From assembly GCF_039645965.1 (NCBI RefSeq), contig NZ_CP147917.1, forward strand, positions 1,054,001-1,118,000: 64,000 bases of DNA, given 5' to 3'. Source of the stretch: Sulfurimonas sp. HSL3-2. GTDB taxonomy: Bacteria; Campylobacterota; Campylobacteria; Campylobacterales; Sulfurimonadaceae. This document shows, piece by piece, positions 18,293 through 27,087 of this stretch. The notes below the pieces were generated by a model. The model saw only the letters and a program-made list of their open reading frames with translations, was not told the DNA's origin and ran no database searches. The first letter of the stretch is position 1, and every line of letters starts with the position of its first letter. Position numbers and translations under genes: made by a program.

Positions 18293-19809
18293 TATAAACT
18301 CGCTTTTTTATTGATTAGATTCATGTAGATATCATGATATTCTTTTAAGAATATCTCTTGGCTATAATATTTTTCAACTCTGCTTTGAGCTACAGCACTA
18401 GCTTTGTCCCAAGCATCTTCATCCGTTAAAAATCGGATATACTGTTTAGCAATCTCTCCCGGAGTAGCGATCGATGTTATCGCACCTGCTGAACCCAAAC
18501 TTTTATCTTCATCGTTTAGTCCGCCTTCGATGAGATTTCTACAGCTTCCGACATCTGTCGCAACACACGGGATTCCTGCTGCAAACCCTTCTAAGATGAC
18601 TAAAGGCATACCTTCACTTATAGAGGTAAGTGTCAAAAGAGAGGTATGCGGCAAGATCTCTTTGATATTTCTAAATCCTAAGAATTTTAGATTATTACCA
18701 AGACCCAAAGATTCTATCATCTGTTTACATTCCGTAAAATACTCTTTGTCCTCATCCATCGGGCCTACTACCCAGCCTTCTACGTCCGGAATATGATTTG
18801 CGGTGATCCTTATTGCACGTATGAACGTTTTTATATCTTTGATAGAGACGACCCTTCCTATTAAGCTGATGACAGGTTTTTGATTCTCTGTTCTATTTTT
18901 CATAGTAGCTTTTAATACATTTACATTTACACCGTTTGGCAGGACTCTTGTCTTTTCTGCATCAGCACCCAGTGCAATTTGTATCTTTTGTGCTTCAGGA
19001 TATAAGGAAAGAACGAGCTCAGCTCTTTTGTACGCGAATTCACCGATGATTCTAAAGAACTCTATCCACATCTTTTTGATGTAGTTGAACTCCTCAGGCT
19101 GTTTTAAAAGTGCAGGTTTCTTAAAGTCGATCCATTCAGCGGAAAGCATATCAATTTTACGCTCTCTGGTGTATATTCCATGTTCTGTCAGAACCAGTCC
19201 GATATCTCTGTCAAAAGAGGCGAGGGTACCTAAAAAACCTGCATACCCTGTAGAAGGGGCATGTAAAACCTTCATATGAGGGAAATGTTTTACTATTTTT
19301 GCAAGTGTCCATATGGGTTTGTGGATATCTCTTAACGTCCAGAAATAATCAATAAAAGACACATCCGGCGCATTTTTGAAATAGATTTTGTTGATAAACT
19401 CCCAAGCTCTTTTTGAATACAAAAAATCTTCAAATGTCATATCATTAAGATAAAAATCAACATTTTTTATCTCTTCCGGAATAGGCACGGATTTATCTTT
19501 AAACGATGCATAGAGTTTTTCTATTGTCTCAAATGCCTTTTTATTACCGCTTGTTTTTTTGACATCCGGAGTATTTTCTTCAAATATATAATGGACTTCT
19601 AAATGGACAAGATTATCAGGAAGCTCATATTTTAAGTCACCGTAATCACTTTCTAAAGACCCTAGAAAACATACGCCGAACTTGATATCTTTCATCCCGT
19701 CTAATATTTGTGCGATCCATGATGAGACACCGCCGCCGATATACGGGTATGTCCCTTCTGCCAAGAGCATGACATCGACATTGTTGCTTTTACGGATGTA
19801 TTTTGTCAT
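18292..19809 (-). CDS. pelF: PelF: Pel glycosyltransferase (GT4)
   Basis: This cytosolic glycosyltransferase of 505 residues uses a nucleotide sugar (UDP-GalNAc/GlcNAc is expected) to build Pel. It shows the PelF N-terminus (DVMLLAEGTYPYIGGGVSSW), the LTEHGIYTRERK segment, a GRVVSIKDIKTFIRA UDP-binding region and the GT4 EGMPLVILEGFAAGIPCVATDVG motif (E-x7-E). The start at 19809 is preferred because it overlaps the pelE stop as ATGA and has GGAGAG upstream. A longer frame starting at 19824 has no ribosome site. Confidence 0.95.
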   Translation of the reverse strand: MTKYIRKSNNVDVMLLAEGTYPYIGGGVSSWIAQILDGMKDIKFGVCFLGSLESDYGDLKYELPDNLVHLEVHYIFEENTPDVKKTSGNKKAFETIEKLYASFKDKSVPIPEEIKNVDFYLNDMTFEDFLYSKRAWEFINKIYFKNAPDVSFIDYFWTLRDIHKPIWTLAKIVKHFPHMKVLHAPSTGYAGFLGTLASFDRDIGLVLTEHGIYTRERKIDMLSAEWIDFKKPALLKQPEEFNYIKKMWIEFFRIIGEFAYKRAELVLSLYPEAQKIQIALGADAEKTRVLPNGVNVNVLKATMKNRTENQKPVISLIGRVVSIKDIKTFIRAIRITANHIPDVEGWVVGPMDEDKEYFTECKQMIESLGLGNNLKFLGFRNIKEILPHTSLLTLTSISEGMPLVILEGFAAGIPCVATDVGSCRNLIEGGLNDEDKSLGSAGAITSIATPGEIAKQYIRFLTDEDAWDKASAVAQSRVEKYYSQEIFLKEYHDIYMNLINKKASL

Positions 19810-20750
19810 GATGACACTCTCCATTGCTCGACTATCGGATAAAGCTTACTGTTTAAATCTAAGCCTTGAGCTTGTTTTAGGATCGATTTTACTTTATCAT
19901 AGTCACCGGAGATAAAGTTTATCTCTGCTAAATAAGGCATGACATAGCTAAGTTTATCATCACTGTATCTCTCTGCTAAAGTAAATTGCAGTTCAGCATT
20001 CACATAATCTTTGTTAAACATATAGACACGCCCGAGTAGAACGTACAGTTTAGGATCTTCTAAATAGACTTCCATAGCTGTATCTATATAGTGTACGACC
20101 TTTTCTAAAAGAAATTGGACTAAAGAGTCGTCTGAAAGTTCATAATATACCATCTCCCAGTACAAAAATGCCAACTCTTTCGCGATTGAAGCTCTTTTTT
20201 CAGTACCATCAGATGCTTTAAACGACTCAAGCAGTCTATATATTTTACTGTTGAGCTCTCTTTCTGTCTTATCCATAATGGAAAAACCGTATAGTCTGAC
20301 TTCATCGTCACTGCTGGAAAGAGAGTCTTTGATTATATGCATATTCCCCTGCGACATGTTGTCTGAAAGAGAGACCAGTGCTTTGATCTTTTTTTCTGTG
20401 GGGACATACTTGTTTTTTATCATATCCTGAACAGAACCCTCACCAAATTCTCTATGGATATTTATAAAGTTGTATCCAAACTCTTCAAGGTCCACAAGGC
20501 TGGTCTTCTTTATTTTTTCAGTATAGACACCGTTCTTTAAATAGTATGAGATCCATAAAGAGGATATATACCCGATAACCGGCATAGAAAAATTAAATAA
20601 GAAGAAAAATAGAAAACCCTGAACTCTTGAATTTGGAAACCTTGACATAAGATATGTCGAGCTTCCTGCTGCGATCAGCAGACTGATACTAAGATGCGCA
20701 AGAAAAAGATAGAGTAAAGTATTGGCGTCATTTACTGATACGGTCTGCAT
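19806..20750 (-). CDS. pelE: PelE: membrane-anchored TPR protein of the Pel complex
   Basis: This 314-residue protein has two N-terminal membrane helices (about 10-33 and 43-70). A soluble helical domain follows, with TPR-like segments such as LYVLLGRVYMFNKDYVNAELQFTLA. This is the known layout of PelE, which binds PelD and PelG in the inner membrane. Sequence similarity within the family is weak, so the assignment leans on position between pelD (three bases upstream) and pelF (overlapping). Confidence 0.85.
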   Translation of the reverse strand: MQTVSVNDANTLLYLFLAHLSISLLIAAGSSTYLMSRFPNSRVQGFLFFFLFNFSMPVIGYISSLWISYYLKNGVYTEKIKKTSLVDLEEFGYNFINIHREFGEGSVQDMIKNKYVPTEKKIKALVSLSDNMSQGNMHIIKDSLSSSDDEVRLYGFSIMDKTERELNSKIYRLLESFKASDGTEKRASIAKELAFLYWEMVYYELSDDSLVQFLLEKVVHYIDTAMEVYLEDPKLYVLLGRVYMFNKDYVNAELQFTLAERYSDDKLSYVMPYLAEINFISGDYDKVKSILKQAQGLDLNSKLYPIVEQWRVSS

Positions 20751-20753
20751 GAT

Positions 20754-22034
20754 TTAGCCATTATGAATATATTTGTCATAAAGATCTATCTGTCCATATC
20801 CAAAAGTGATATGATCAAATTGATCTTCAGTGATGTCGCTCATATTCGATAACAGACGGTTTAAGAAACCTGTCGTTACAGATATATGTCCTAAAGGGAA
20901 TAAAATCGATATAAAATAGACACCTTCATGTTGTGTTAATGTAGATATGTCTAAAGAACGTAAGAGTTTTTTTATGGTTTCAAACATTCTTACCGCTAAC
21001 AATTCGTTATCGATCTTGATAACTAAAGTCGTAGAGTCGATCTGATTGATTTTATAGAGTTCATACAATCGGAAATATTCATATTTGTACTCCTCATCCA
21101 TAATAACCTGCAGTCTCTTATCTTTAGCCAGCATATCGTCTTTTCTGATCTCATTAAAAAAGTATTCCGTAAGGATGGCTATTGACGTCAGGTTTTCTTT
21201 GTTAAAAGACATAAAAGGCATCTTCTCGATTAAAAGCAGCCCAACGATATTTTCTTGTTGTAAAGCAGGTATGATAGCTACATACTTACTTTGTTTAATG
21301 TTGTCATCGCTGACAAAAATCGGCTTTTTAAGTTCAAGGGACTTTTGTACCAACTGATCCTGAAAGTCTATATAATCTAAAGCATCGTCTGATCTGGCAA
21401 CAATAGCAAGCCTGTTATCATCTGCTCTTGGATCATCTTTAGATGCTATAGCACTGCTGTTTATATTAAACGACTTTTCTAAGAATTGTAAAAAATCAGT
21501 TATCTTCTGCTTATCATCTCCCTCTATCTCTTTTATATGCAGGATAGAGTTACGAAGGCTCATAGGTTTTGTTACATAGTTTTTTTCAAGCTGATCGTGT
21601 GATATTTTCAGGGTGTAAAATGCACGGGAAAGCTCGTTTAATTTTATGTCCCTGTACTCTGAACCAGCTTCAGCTTCACGTATTTTTTTAGTCCAGTAGT
21701 AATGAAACTCGCTTAAGATGAGTATCATGATTAACGTTGATAAGAACTGGACATAATTAAATGTAGGATAAAAATACCACATCACAACTGCTATGATACC
21801 TATTCCAAGCATACCGCTTTCAAATCCATGAAAAAGCGTAATTATCGACAGCAAGATCAGAATGTAAGAGAACTTGCCGTTTAATATACAGATATCATTC
21901 GGATTTAAGAGATACCCGATAATAAGATATACGGATATCAGCAGAACTGTTTCAAGATATGCATAGTAATGCAATTTTTTAACAAATTCGGATAGACTGA
22001 AGTCTTTCCCTCTGCGTTTTTGTTCAACTTTCAA
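20754..22034 (-). CDS. pelD: PelD: c-di-GMP receptor of the Pel synthase
   Basis: This 426-residue inner-membrane protein has four predicted membrane helices (about 25-110). A GAF domain follows (about 160-295), then a degenerate GGDEF domain (about 305-425). The GGDEF signature itself is lost (the position reads EGVYFISILF). The allosteric I-site R-x-x-D is kept as R359-S-L-D362, as in Pseudomonas PelD, where c-di-GMP binding switches on synthesis. PelD here should therefore still bind c-di-GMP without making it. It follows pelC by six bases. Confidence 0.93.
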   Translation of the reverse strand: MKVEQKRRGKDFSLSEFVKKLHYYAYLETVLLISVYLIIGYLLNPNDICILNGKFSYILILLSIITLFHGFESGMLGIGIIAVVMWYFYPTFNYVQFLSTLIMILILSEFHYYWTKKIREAEAGSEYRDIKLNELSRAFYTLKISHDQLEKNYVTKPMSLRNSILHIKEIEGDDKQKITDFLQFLEKSFNINSSAIASKDDPRADDNRLAIVARSDDALDYIDFQDQLVQKSLELKKPIFVSDDNIKQSKYVAIIPALQQENIVGLLLIEKMPFMSFNKENLTSIAILTEYFFNEIRKDDMLAKDKRLQVIMDEEYKYEYFRLYELYKINQIDSTTLVIKIDNELLAVRMFETIKKLLRSLDISTLTQHEGVYFISILFPLGHISVTTGFLNRLLSNMSDITEDQFDHITFGYGQIDLYDKYIHNG

Positions 22035-22040
22035 AGTTTT

Positions 22041-22553
22041 CTAGTCCTCTATCATTGACTCAATCAGTTCTTGAGCTGTTGTTCCGACTGAAGCATTTCC
22101 CCAATCACTGTCAGAAGATGTTGCACTCCAGATGACTTTAGAAGTTTTTGTTTCATATACGACACATTTAAGGCTGACTGCAGGCTCACCGTCGATACCT
22201 GTTTTGTATCTCCACTCGCTTACACCGCCGTATAAGAAGTATTTTGAATTGTCTTTTAATGCAGTCTCACGCATCTCATTAAAACTTTTTTCTCCATCGT
22301 GTATATGGTCTACGACTTTATACCCGTTTGCGATCAGTACACCATCGACTATATTTGATGCTCTCATACCCGCTCTTGGAGTATCAGTGTAGTTTTTAAG
22401 TGCGAAGACAGATATGGAAATATCACCTCTCGTACTACTGTTTGTATCTGCATATATGCTAGACAGCTTTGCTTTTGTTTGAATACTTGTAGAACATCCC
22501 ACACTCATTAATAGTATTGATGAATACAACAGACCTTTAAAGATGACTTTCAT
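22041..22553 (-). CDS. pelC: PelC: outer-membrane lipoprotein
   Basis: This 170-residue lipoprotein has a signal peptide ending in the lipobox MSVGC (lipidated Cys near residue 20). The body resembles the small CsgG/TolB-N-like fold of PelC, which in Pseudomonas forms a dodecameric ring that funnels the polymer into the PelB barrel. It is the first gene of the pel operon here, whereas pelA is first in Pseudomonas. A GCGGAG ribosome site and a TATAAT box at 22588-22593 precede it. Assignment rests on lipobox, length and context. Confidence 0.83.
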   Translation of the reverse strand: MKVIFKGLLYSSILLMSVGCSTSIQTKAKLSSIYADTNSSTRGDISISVFALKNYTDTPRAGMRASNIVDGVLIANGYKVVDHIHDGEKSFNEMRETALKDNSKYFLYGGVSEWRYKTGIDGEPAVSLKCVVYETKTSKVIWSATSSDSDWGNASVGTTAQELIESMIED

Positions 22554-22587
22554 TTTTTCAACTCCGCAAATTTAGATTTATTGAACC

Positions 22588-22593
22588 ATTATA
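22588..22593 (-). promoter_or_regulatory. -10 box (TATAAT) of the pel operon
   Basis: On the minus strand the sequence reads GTGCTATAATGG, a perfect -10 in an extended context, 35-40 bases before pelC and within the 64-base gap after nhaA. It indicates that pel is transcribed separately from nhaA. Confidence 0.65.
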
Positions 22594-22617
22594 GCACTAA
22601 TTAAAATTAAAGTTACC

Positions 22618-23985
22618 TTAATTTACATCTTTTGTTTTATTAGGTTTTGCAATGAAACGCAGCCAGATATAACCGAGAATTCCTGCTAAAAGGGACGCGG
22701 CAAGGACGGAAGTTTTTGATTGAATTAAAAGCATCTCATTGCCTTCGTATGCAAGATCCGCGACAAAGATACTCATTGTAAAACCGATCCCTCCCAGAAA
22801 TGAGGCGCCAAACAGCTGGCTGGTCGTACTGTCTTCGGGAAGCTTGGCTATACCGAACTTGATCGCAAGCCATGAGACGGCAAAAATCCCGACGACCTTA
22901 CCGAGTACGAGACCGAGTATGACTCCCTGACTTACAGGCTGCAGTAAAAGTGAACCTATTGAGGAGAATTCAATCGGTATTCCTGCATTGACAAGTGCAA
23001 AGATAGGGATAATAAGGATACCGATAGGGATATGAAGTCCATCTTCATACTTGTTAAGCGGTGCTTCGACGCCGTTTACCTGCTGTTTCATCCCTCGTAT
23101 TATCCTCTTTTGCTCTTCTGCAAGGGTAAAGTTCTTTCCATGCGGATAAACTTCAAACCCCTGTATCAACTCTTTCATCGGTTTGACAAAATAGTTTGGA
23201 TTAAACTTTGGCAGAGAGGGAATGGTCATAGCGACTAAAACACCGGCAATTGTCGCATGAACCCCTGATTCCAATGTAAAGAACCAGACAAATACACCGA
23301 TCAAACCGTAGAGAAAACCGTTTCTTATTCCGAATCTGTTAAATACGATCAAAACAAGGAAAAAAAGAACAGCGATAAGTAAAGAGAGTAGATGGATCTT
23401 TGATGTGTAGAATAGGGCAATGACCGTAACGGCACCAAGATCGTCTACGATTGCAAGTGCGACTAAGAAGGTTACAAGAGCGGGAGAGACTCTTTTTCCG
23501 AGCAGGATAATAATACTAACGGCAAAGGCAATATCCGTAGCCATCGGAATACCCCATCCGTTGCTCCCCGTTTCGCCGTAAGTCATATATGTAAATATAA
23601 GAGCAGGGACGGCCATCCCGCCTATAGCTGCTAAAATAGGAAGTATTGCAACTTTTATATCGGAGAGTTCACCGACAAGGATCTCCCTTTTTATCTCTAA
23701 CCCTACATGGAAGAAAAAGAGTGTCATAAGTCCATCGTTGACCCAGAAGTGTACGCTGTGGTCAATAACAAAAGAGCCTATACTAAAAGAGATATGTGTG
23801 TGTAAAAGATGATGATATGAGTCGCTTAAAGGAGAATTGACCCAAACAAGAGCTGCAAGTGTCATAAACATAAGGATGATCCCATTAGTCATCTGTGCAT
23901 GTAAGAAAGCTTCAAAAGGAGAATAGATCGTTTTTCGAAAGAACTTCTCCCATGGATTATAGAGTCTGACAAGATTAGGTTTCAT
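22618..23985 (-). CDS. nhaA: Na+/H+ antiporter NhaA
   Basis: This 455-residue inner-membrane antiporter exports sodium in exchange for protons. Signature segments include FFFHVGLEIKREILVGEL, GGMAVPALI, GIPMATDIAFAVSIIILLGKRV (with the paired Asp motif VALAIVDDLGAVTVIALFY) and GASFLGGIGFTMSIFVADLAY. The conserved Asp pair of the ion site is visible in IVDDLGA. The length is slightly above the E. coli protein (388) because of an internal hydrophilic insertion around residues 265-315. It follows the TonB-like gene directly. Suits a marine or brackish lifestyle. Confidence 0.96.
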   Translation of the reverse strand: MKPNLVRLYNPWEKFFRKTIYSPFEAFLHAQMTNGIILMFMTLAALVWVNSPLSDSYHHLLHTHISFSIGSFVIDHSVHFWVNDGLMTLFFFHVGLEIKREILVGELSDIKVAILPILAAIGGMAVPALIFTYMTYGETGSNGWGIPMATDIAFAVSIIILLGKRVSPALVTFLVALAIVDDLGAVTVIALFYTSKIHLLSLLIAVLFFLVLIVFNRFGIRNGFLYGLIGVFVWFFTLESGVHATIAGVLVAMTIPSLPKFNPNYFVKPMKELIQGFEVYPHGKNFTLAEEQKRIIRGMKQQVNGVEAPLNKYEDGLHIPIGILIIPIFALVNAGIPIEFSSIGSLLLQPVSQGVILGLVLGKVVGIFAVSWLAIKFGIAKLPEDSTTSQLFGASFLGGIGFTMSIFVADLAYEGNEMLLIQSKTSVLAASLLAGILGYIWLRFIAKPNKTKDVN

Positions 23986-24882
23986 TTAGTACCCCCTTAG
24001 GTAATATCCCACTTTATATCGGATAAGTGTCTTCTGTTCCGGTCTCGGGTATTTGCTGTATGCATATTCTATAGTTTCTTTTGTCGTATCGTCAAGTATA
24101 TAGAACCCGCTTTTTTTGAGGAATCTAAAATCTGTCATATCTCCGTTAGGATGCAGATAGAACTCTATTACATTTATCCTGTTTACACGCAGGTCGTTTG
24201 GTATGTTGACTCTGCCGACTCTGTTTAAGACCTGTTGAGTGATCCTTCTCATTATCTCTGTGTTGTCAAGTATATATTTTTGCTCACCCGCACTTAGCTC
24301 ACCGAATTCAGAACCGTATAACTCTTTGATGTCCTGATTGATCTGGCTGCTTCTTTGAGTCTGTTTTTTATTTTCATTCTCATTTTGCAGGCTTTTGTCC
24401 TCTTTGGAAAGGAATGAATAGAGTTTTGAATGTTTCTTTTCTACCTCTTGTTTTACGATAGTCTCGTTTTTATCGACAGCTTTTTCGACTTCTATATATG
24501 GTTTCTTAGGCGGTAAAGGTACAGTTTTCGGTATAGTATGGGCTTTTGTAGAAGATTTGACCGGTTTATTGATCGTTATCTTATGCGGCTGTTGAGCATG
24601 TTTTTTGGGAACATACTTTTCAAACTGTTTGACTATCTTTTTAAGTTGACTTCCCTTTGGCATAGGAGGTGCTATATCAGGTTGATTTACAGGTTCTTTT
24701 TTAACACCGGCATCTTTCTTTTTAATGGTCTTTGGAAGCTCTTTTAAAGAGATCTTTATACGGTTCTCTTCAGGTTGTTTTTTTTCAATTGTGTGTATGT
24801 TTCTTGCCAATAAGATAAATATCAAAATAAGCAAAAGGTGAAATAAAAATGCTATTAAAAATGCTGCAGTGGAACGGTTCAA
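23986..24882 (-). CDS. TonB-like energy transducer protein
   Basis: This 298-residue protein has one N-terminal membrane helix (about 7-25). A long proline/lysine-rich periplasmic linker follows (PKTVPLPPKKPYIEVEK, PDIAPPMPK), then a C-terminal domain with VNRINVIEFYLHPNGDMTDFRFLKKSGFYILDD and a final YPRPEQKTLIRYKVGYYL strand. This is TonB/TolA-type architecture. TonB passes proton-motive force from ExbB/ExbD to outer-membrane receptors; no exbBD gene is nearby. The next gene, nhaA, begins one base after its stop. TolA is an alternative, but the C-terminus looks more TonB-like. Confidence 0.78.
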   Translation of the reverse strand: MNRSTAAFLIAFLFHLLLILIFILLARNIHTIEKKQPEENRIKISLKELPKTIKKKDAGVKKEPVNQPDIAPPMPKGSQLKKIVKQFEKYVPKKHAQQPHKITINKPVKSSTKAHTIPKTVPLPPKKPYIEVEKAVDKNETIVKQEVEKKHSKLYSFLSKEDKSLQNENENKKQTQRSSQINQDIKELYGSEFGELSAGEQKYILDNTEIMRRITQQVLNRVGRVNIPNDLRVNRINVIEFYLHPNGDMTDFRFLKKSGFYILDDTTKETIEYAYSKYPRPEQKTLIRYKVGYYLRGY

Positions 24883-24908
24883 AAATTACCTCAATTATTG
24901 TTTACACC

Positions 24909-24914
24909 ATTATA
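24909..24914 (-). promoter_or_regulatory. -10 box (TATAAT) for the TonB-like gene
   Basis: The minus strand reads TGTTATAATGG about 27-32 bases before the TonB-like start, within the divergent region shared with hemL. Confidence 0.55.
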
Positions 24915-24940
24915 ACAAATATACATTAACACTAATTGGC

Positions 24941-24946
24941 TATAAT
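24941..24946 (+). promoter_or_regulatory. -10 box (TATAAT) for hemL
   Basis: TTGGCTATAATTAC is an extended -10 about 35 bases before the hemL ATG, divergent to the box at 24909-24914. Confidence 0.65.
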
Positions 24947-24978
24947 TACAAAAATAGATATATTTAAGGTTTTATTTT

Positions 24979-26265
24979 ATGAGTATTGAAAAGTCTGTAA
25001 AAGCATTCCAAGAAGCACAGAAGCTGATCCCTGGCGGTGTCAACTCTCCTGTACGTGCATTTGCAAGTGTCGGCGGCACTCCGCGTTTTATCTCATCCGG
25101 AGAGGGTGGATATATAATAGATATAGACGGCAATAGATATGTCGATTATGTACAAAGCTGGGGACCGTTGATATTCGGTCATAGAAACGAAGAGATCGAA
25201 AATGCAGTTATCGAAGCTGTAAAACACGGTCTGAGCTTCGGTGCACCGACAGAGGCTGAGACAGAACTGGCGTCTTTAGTCGTGTCTTTTTTTGACTCTA
25301 TGGATAAAGTCCGTTTCGTCAGCAGCGGTACGGAAGCGGTTATGAGCGCTATCCGTCTTGCTCGCGGATTTACGGGACGTGATGATATCGTGAAATTTAC
25401 AGGATGTTACCATGGACATAGTGATTCGCTTTTAGTGCAGGCTGGAAGTGGTGCGGCTACTTTTGGAAATCCAAGCAGTCCAGGTGTACCTGCAGACTTT
25501 ACGAAACATACACTTCTTGCTACATACAATGATATCGAGAGTGTAAAAAAATGTTTTAACGACTCTAAAGATATTGCTTGTGTCATCATTGAACCGATCG
25601 CAGGAAACATGGGTCTTGTCCCTGCAGATAAAGAGTTCTTAGCAGAACTGAGAAAGCTTTGTGATGCAAACGGCACGCTTCTTATCTTTGATGAAGTTAT
25701 GAGCGGATTTCGTGCATCTATTCACGGTGCAGAGTCTATCACAGGCGTTAAACCGGATATCGTGACACTAGGAAAAGTGATCGGCGGCGGTATGCCTGTC
25801 GGTGCTTTTGGCGGACGTGCAGAAGTGATGGCTAAACTTTCACCGGAAGGTCCTGTATACCAAGCAGGAACACTGAGCGGAAATCCTGTCGCTATGGCAG
25901 CAGGTCTTGCAGCATTAACAAAACTGAAGACTCATGCAAGAGTGATGGATACCTTACATGTAAGAGCTGCTCGCTTAGTAGAAGGTATGAAAGAGATGGC
26001 TTCAAAGCACGGTATACCTCTTCAGATCGATTCAAGAGGTTCTATGTTTGGTTTCTTTTTTAACGATAAAGAGGTAAAGAACTTTGATGATGCGTTAAAG
26101 TCGGATCTTGCGATGTTTGCAAAATTTCATGCAGCGATGCTGGAAGAGGGCTTCTATTTTGCATGTTCACAGTTTGAGACAGGTTTTATATCGACTGCTA
26201 CGACAGATGAGATGATAGAAGACACGATCCAAGCGTGTGACAGAGTATTTGGACGTATAAAATGA
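24979..26265 (+). CDS. hemL: Glutamate-1-semialdehyde 2,1-aminomutase
   Basis: This 428-residue PLP enzyme makes 5-aminolevulinate, the first dedicated tetrapyrrole precursor in the C5 pathway. It shows the start [13 protein letters not shown], the [18 protein letters not shown] cofactor region, DEVMSGFR with the PLP-contacting Asp, and the Schiff-base lysine in [17 protein letters not shown]. Length is normal. One TTACATGTAA copy (25954-25963) is read as L-H-V. The downstream atpZ start overlaps the last four bases (ATGA). Confidence 0.97.
   Translation: MSIEKSVKAFQEAQKLIPGGVNSPVRAFASVGGTPRFISSGEGGYIIDIDGNRYVDYVQSWGPLIFGHRNEEIENAVIEAVKHGLSFGAPTEAETELASLVVSFFDSMDKVRFVSSGTEAVMSAIRLARGFTGRDDIVKFTGCYHGHSDSLLVQAGSGAATFGNPSSPGVPADFTKHTLLATYNDIESVKKCFNDSKDIACVIIEPIAGNMGLVPADKEFLAELRKLCDANGTLLIFDEVMSGFRASIHGAESITGVKPDIVTLGKVIGGGMPVGAFGGRAEVMAKLSPEGPVYQAGTLSGNPVAMAAGLAALTKLKTHARVMDTLHVRAARLVEGMKEMASKHGIPLQIDSRGSMFGFFFNDKEVKNFDDALKSDLAMFAKFHAAMLEEGFYFACSQFETGFISTATTDEMIEDTIQACDRVFGRIK
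25954..25963. repeat. TTACATGTAA copy inside hemL
   Basis: An exact copy with the extended form CCTTACATGTAAGA, read as L-H-V-R. Confidence 0.8.
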
Positions 26266-26591
26266 ATGAAGAAGAGAAAAAACCGCGTTTAAAACCGATA
26301 GTGGAGGGTGCTGAGAGTCTTTCTCTTGGTATCTCTATGGTTGTTGCCGTACTTATCGGTGTTGCACTTGGATATGGGCTAAGACGTCTATTTGATGTAG
26401 AGTGGGTATTTTGGGTCGGTGTATTTGTCGGTATTGCCGCAGCTGTCTTAAATGTCTATAAAGCATACTCAAAACAGTACAAAGAGTTTGAAAAACTTGC
26501 TGAAGAACCAAGATACAAGTATAAAAAAGAGCTTGAAGATAAAAAGTACGATGAAGAAGACGATGAGGACTACGGTGAAAAAAACTATTAG
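26262..26591 (+). CDS. atpZ: AtpZ/AtpI family membrane protein
   Basis: This 109-residue protein has two membrane helices (about residues 21-43 and 48-68) connected by a short RRLFDVEW loop. A highly charged tail ([21 protein letters not shown]) follows. The double-helix core [23 protein letters not shown] matches the AtpZ/AtpI family, which helps assemble the c-ring of F-type ATP synthase or supplies Mg2+/Ca2+. No atp operon is present here; the location behind hemL is common in Campylobacterota. It overlaps hemL by four bases. Confidence 0.82.
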   Translation: MNEEEKKPRLKPIVEGAESLSLGISMVVAVLIGVALGYGLRRLFDVEWVFWVGVFVGIAAAVLNVYKAYSKQYKEFEKLAEEPRYKYKKELEDKKYDEEDDEDYGEKNY

Positions 26592-27087
26592 TATTTTTCT
26601 TGTCGCAGAACTTCTAACACTAGCTACGACTCTAGTATCTTATAAATTTTTTCTCAATGCACAGATCGCATTTTTAAGCGCTTTTCTTATCATTATCGGC
26701 TCTATGTTCTCATATAAAAGATTAGTAGACAAGAGAGTGGAAGCCGGAGCGTACAGCGATGACAACAGAGATGAACTTGATAAGATAGATGATCCTTATG
26801 ATCTGTATGATGAAGGTGAAGAGGTCAAGCTGGAGTCGCAAGATATAAAAGCTGTCATCAAAGAGGAAAAAAAGCGCTTAAAAGCAAATAGTTTTAAAAA
26901 CACAAAGATAGCATCTGGTGCGACAATGTCTATGTTTAGACTTATCCCTTACGTGTTTTTAGTCTTTGGATTTATCGGATTGCAAAATAATCAGAATCTG
27001 ATGATTTTCCCCTATCTACTATTTCTGCTCGTCGGTGTAGTAGTAGGGTTTTTTACAGGTAAAAAGCTTTTTATGTCTAATCAGTGA
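26575..27087 (+). CDS. Membrane protein with acidic linker, unknown function
   Basis: The likely start is the GTG at 26575, six bases after GAGG; ATGs at 26551 and 26563 in the same frame lie further inside atpZ. The product (170 residues) has two N-terminal membrane helices (about 4-45) and two C-terminal ones (about 117-165). They flank a charged linker rich in Asp/Glu/Lys. It overlaps atpZ by 17 bases and so is co-translated with it. I do not recognise a family. A companion role in ATP synthase assembly is possible but only from context. It ends 11 bases inside the convergent gene at 27077. Confidence 0.6.
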   Translation: MKKTISIFLVAELLTLATTLVSYKFFLNAQIAFLSAFLIIIGSMFSYKRLVDKRVEAGAYSDDNRDELDKIDDPYDLYDEGEEVKLESQDIKAVIKEEKKRLKANSFKNTKIASGATMSMFRLIPYVFLVFGFIGLQNNQNLMIFPYLLFLLVGVVVGFFTGKKLFMSNQ

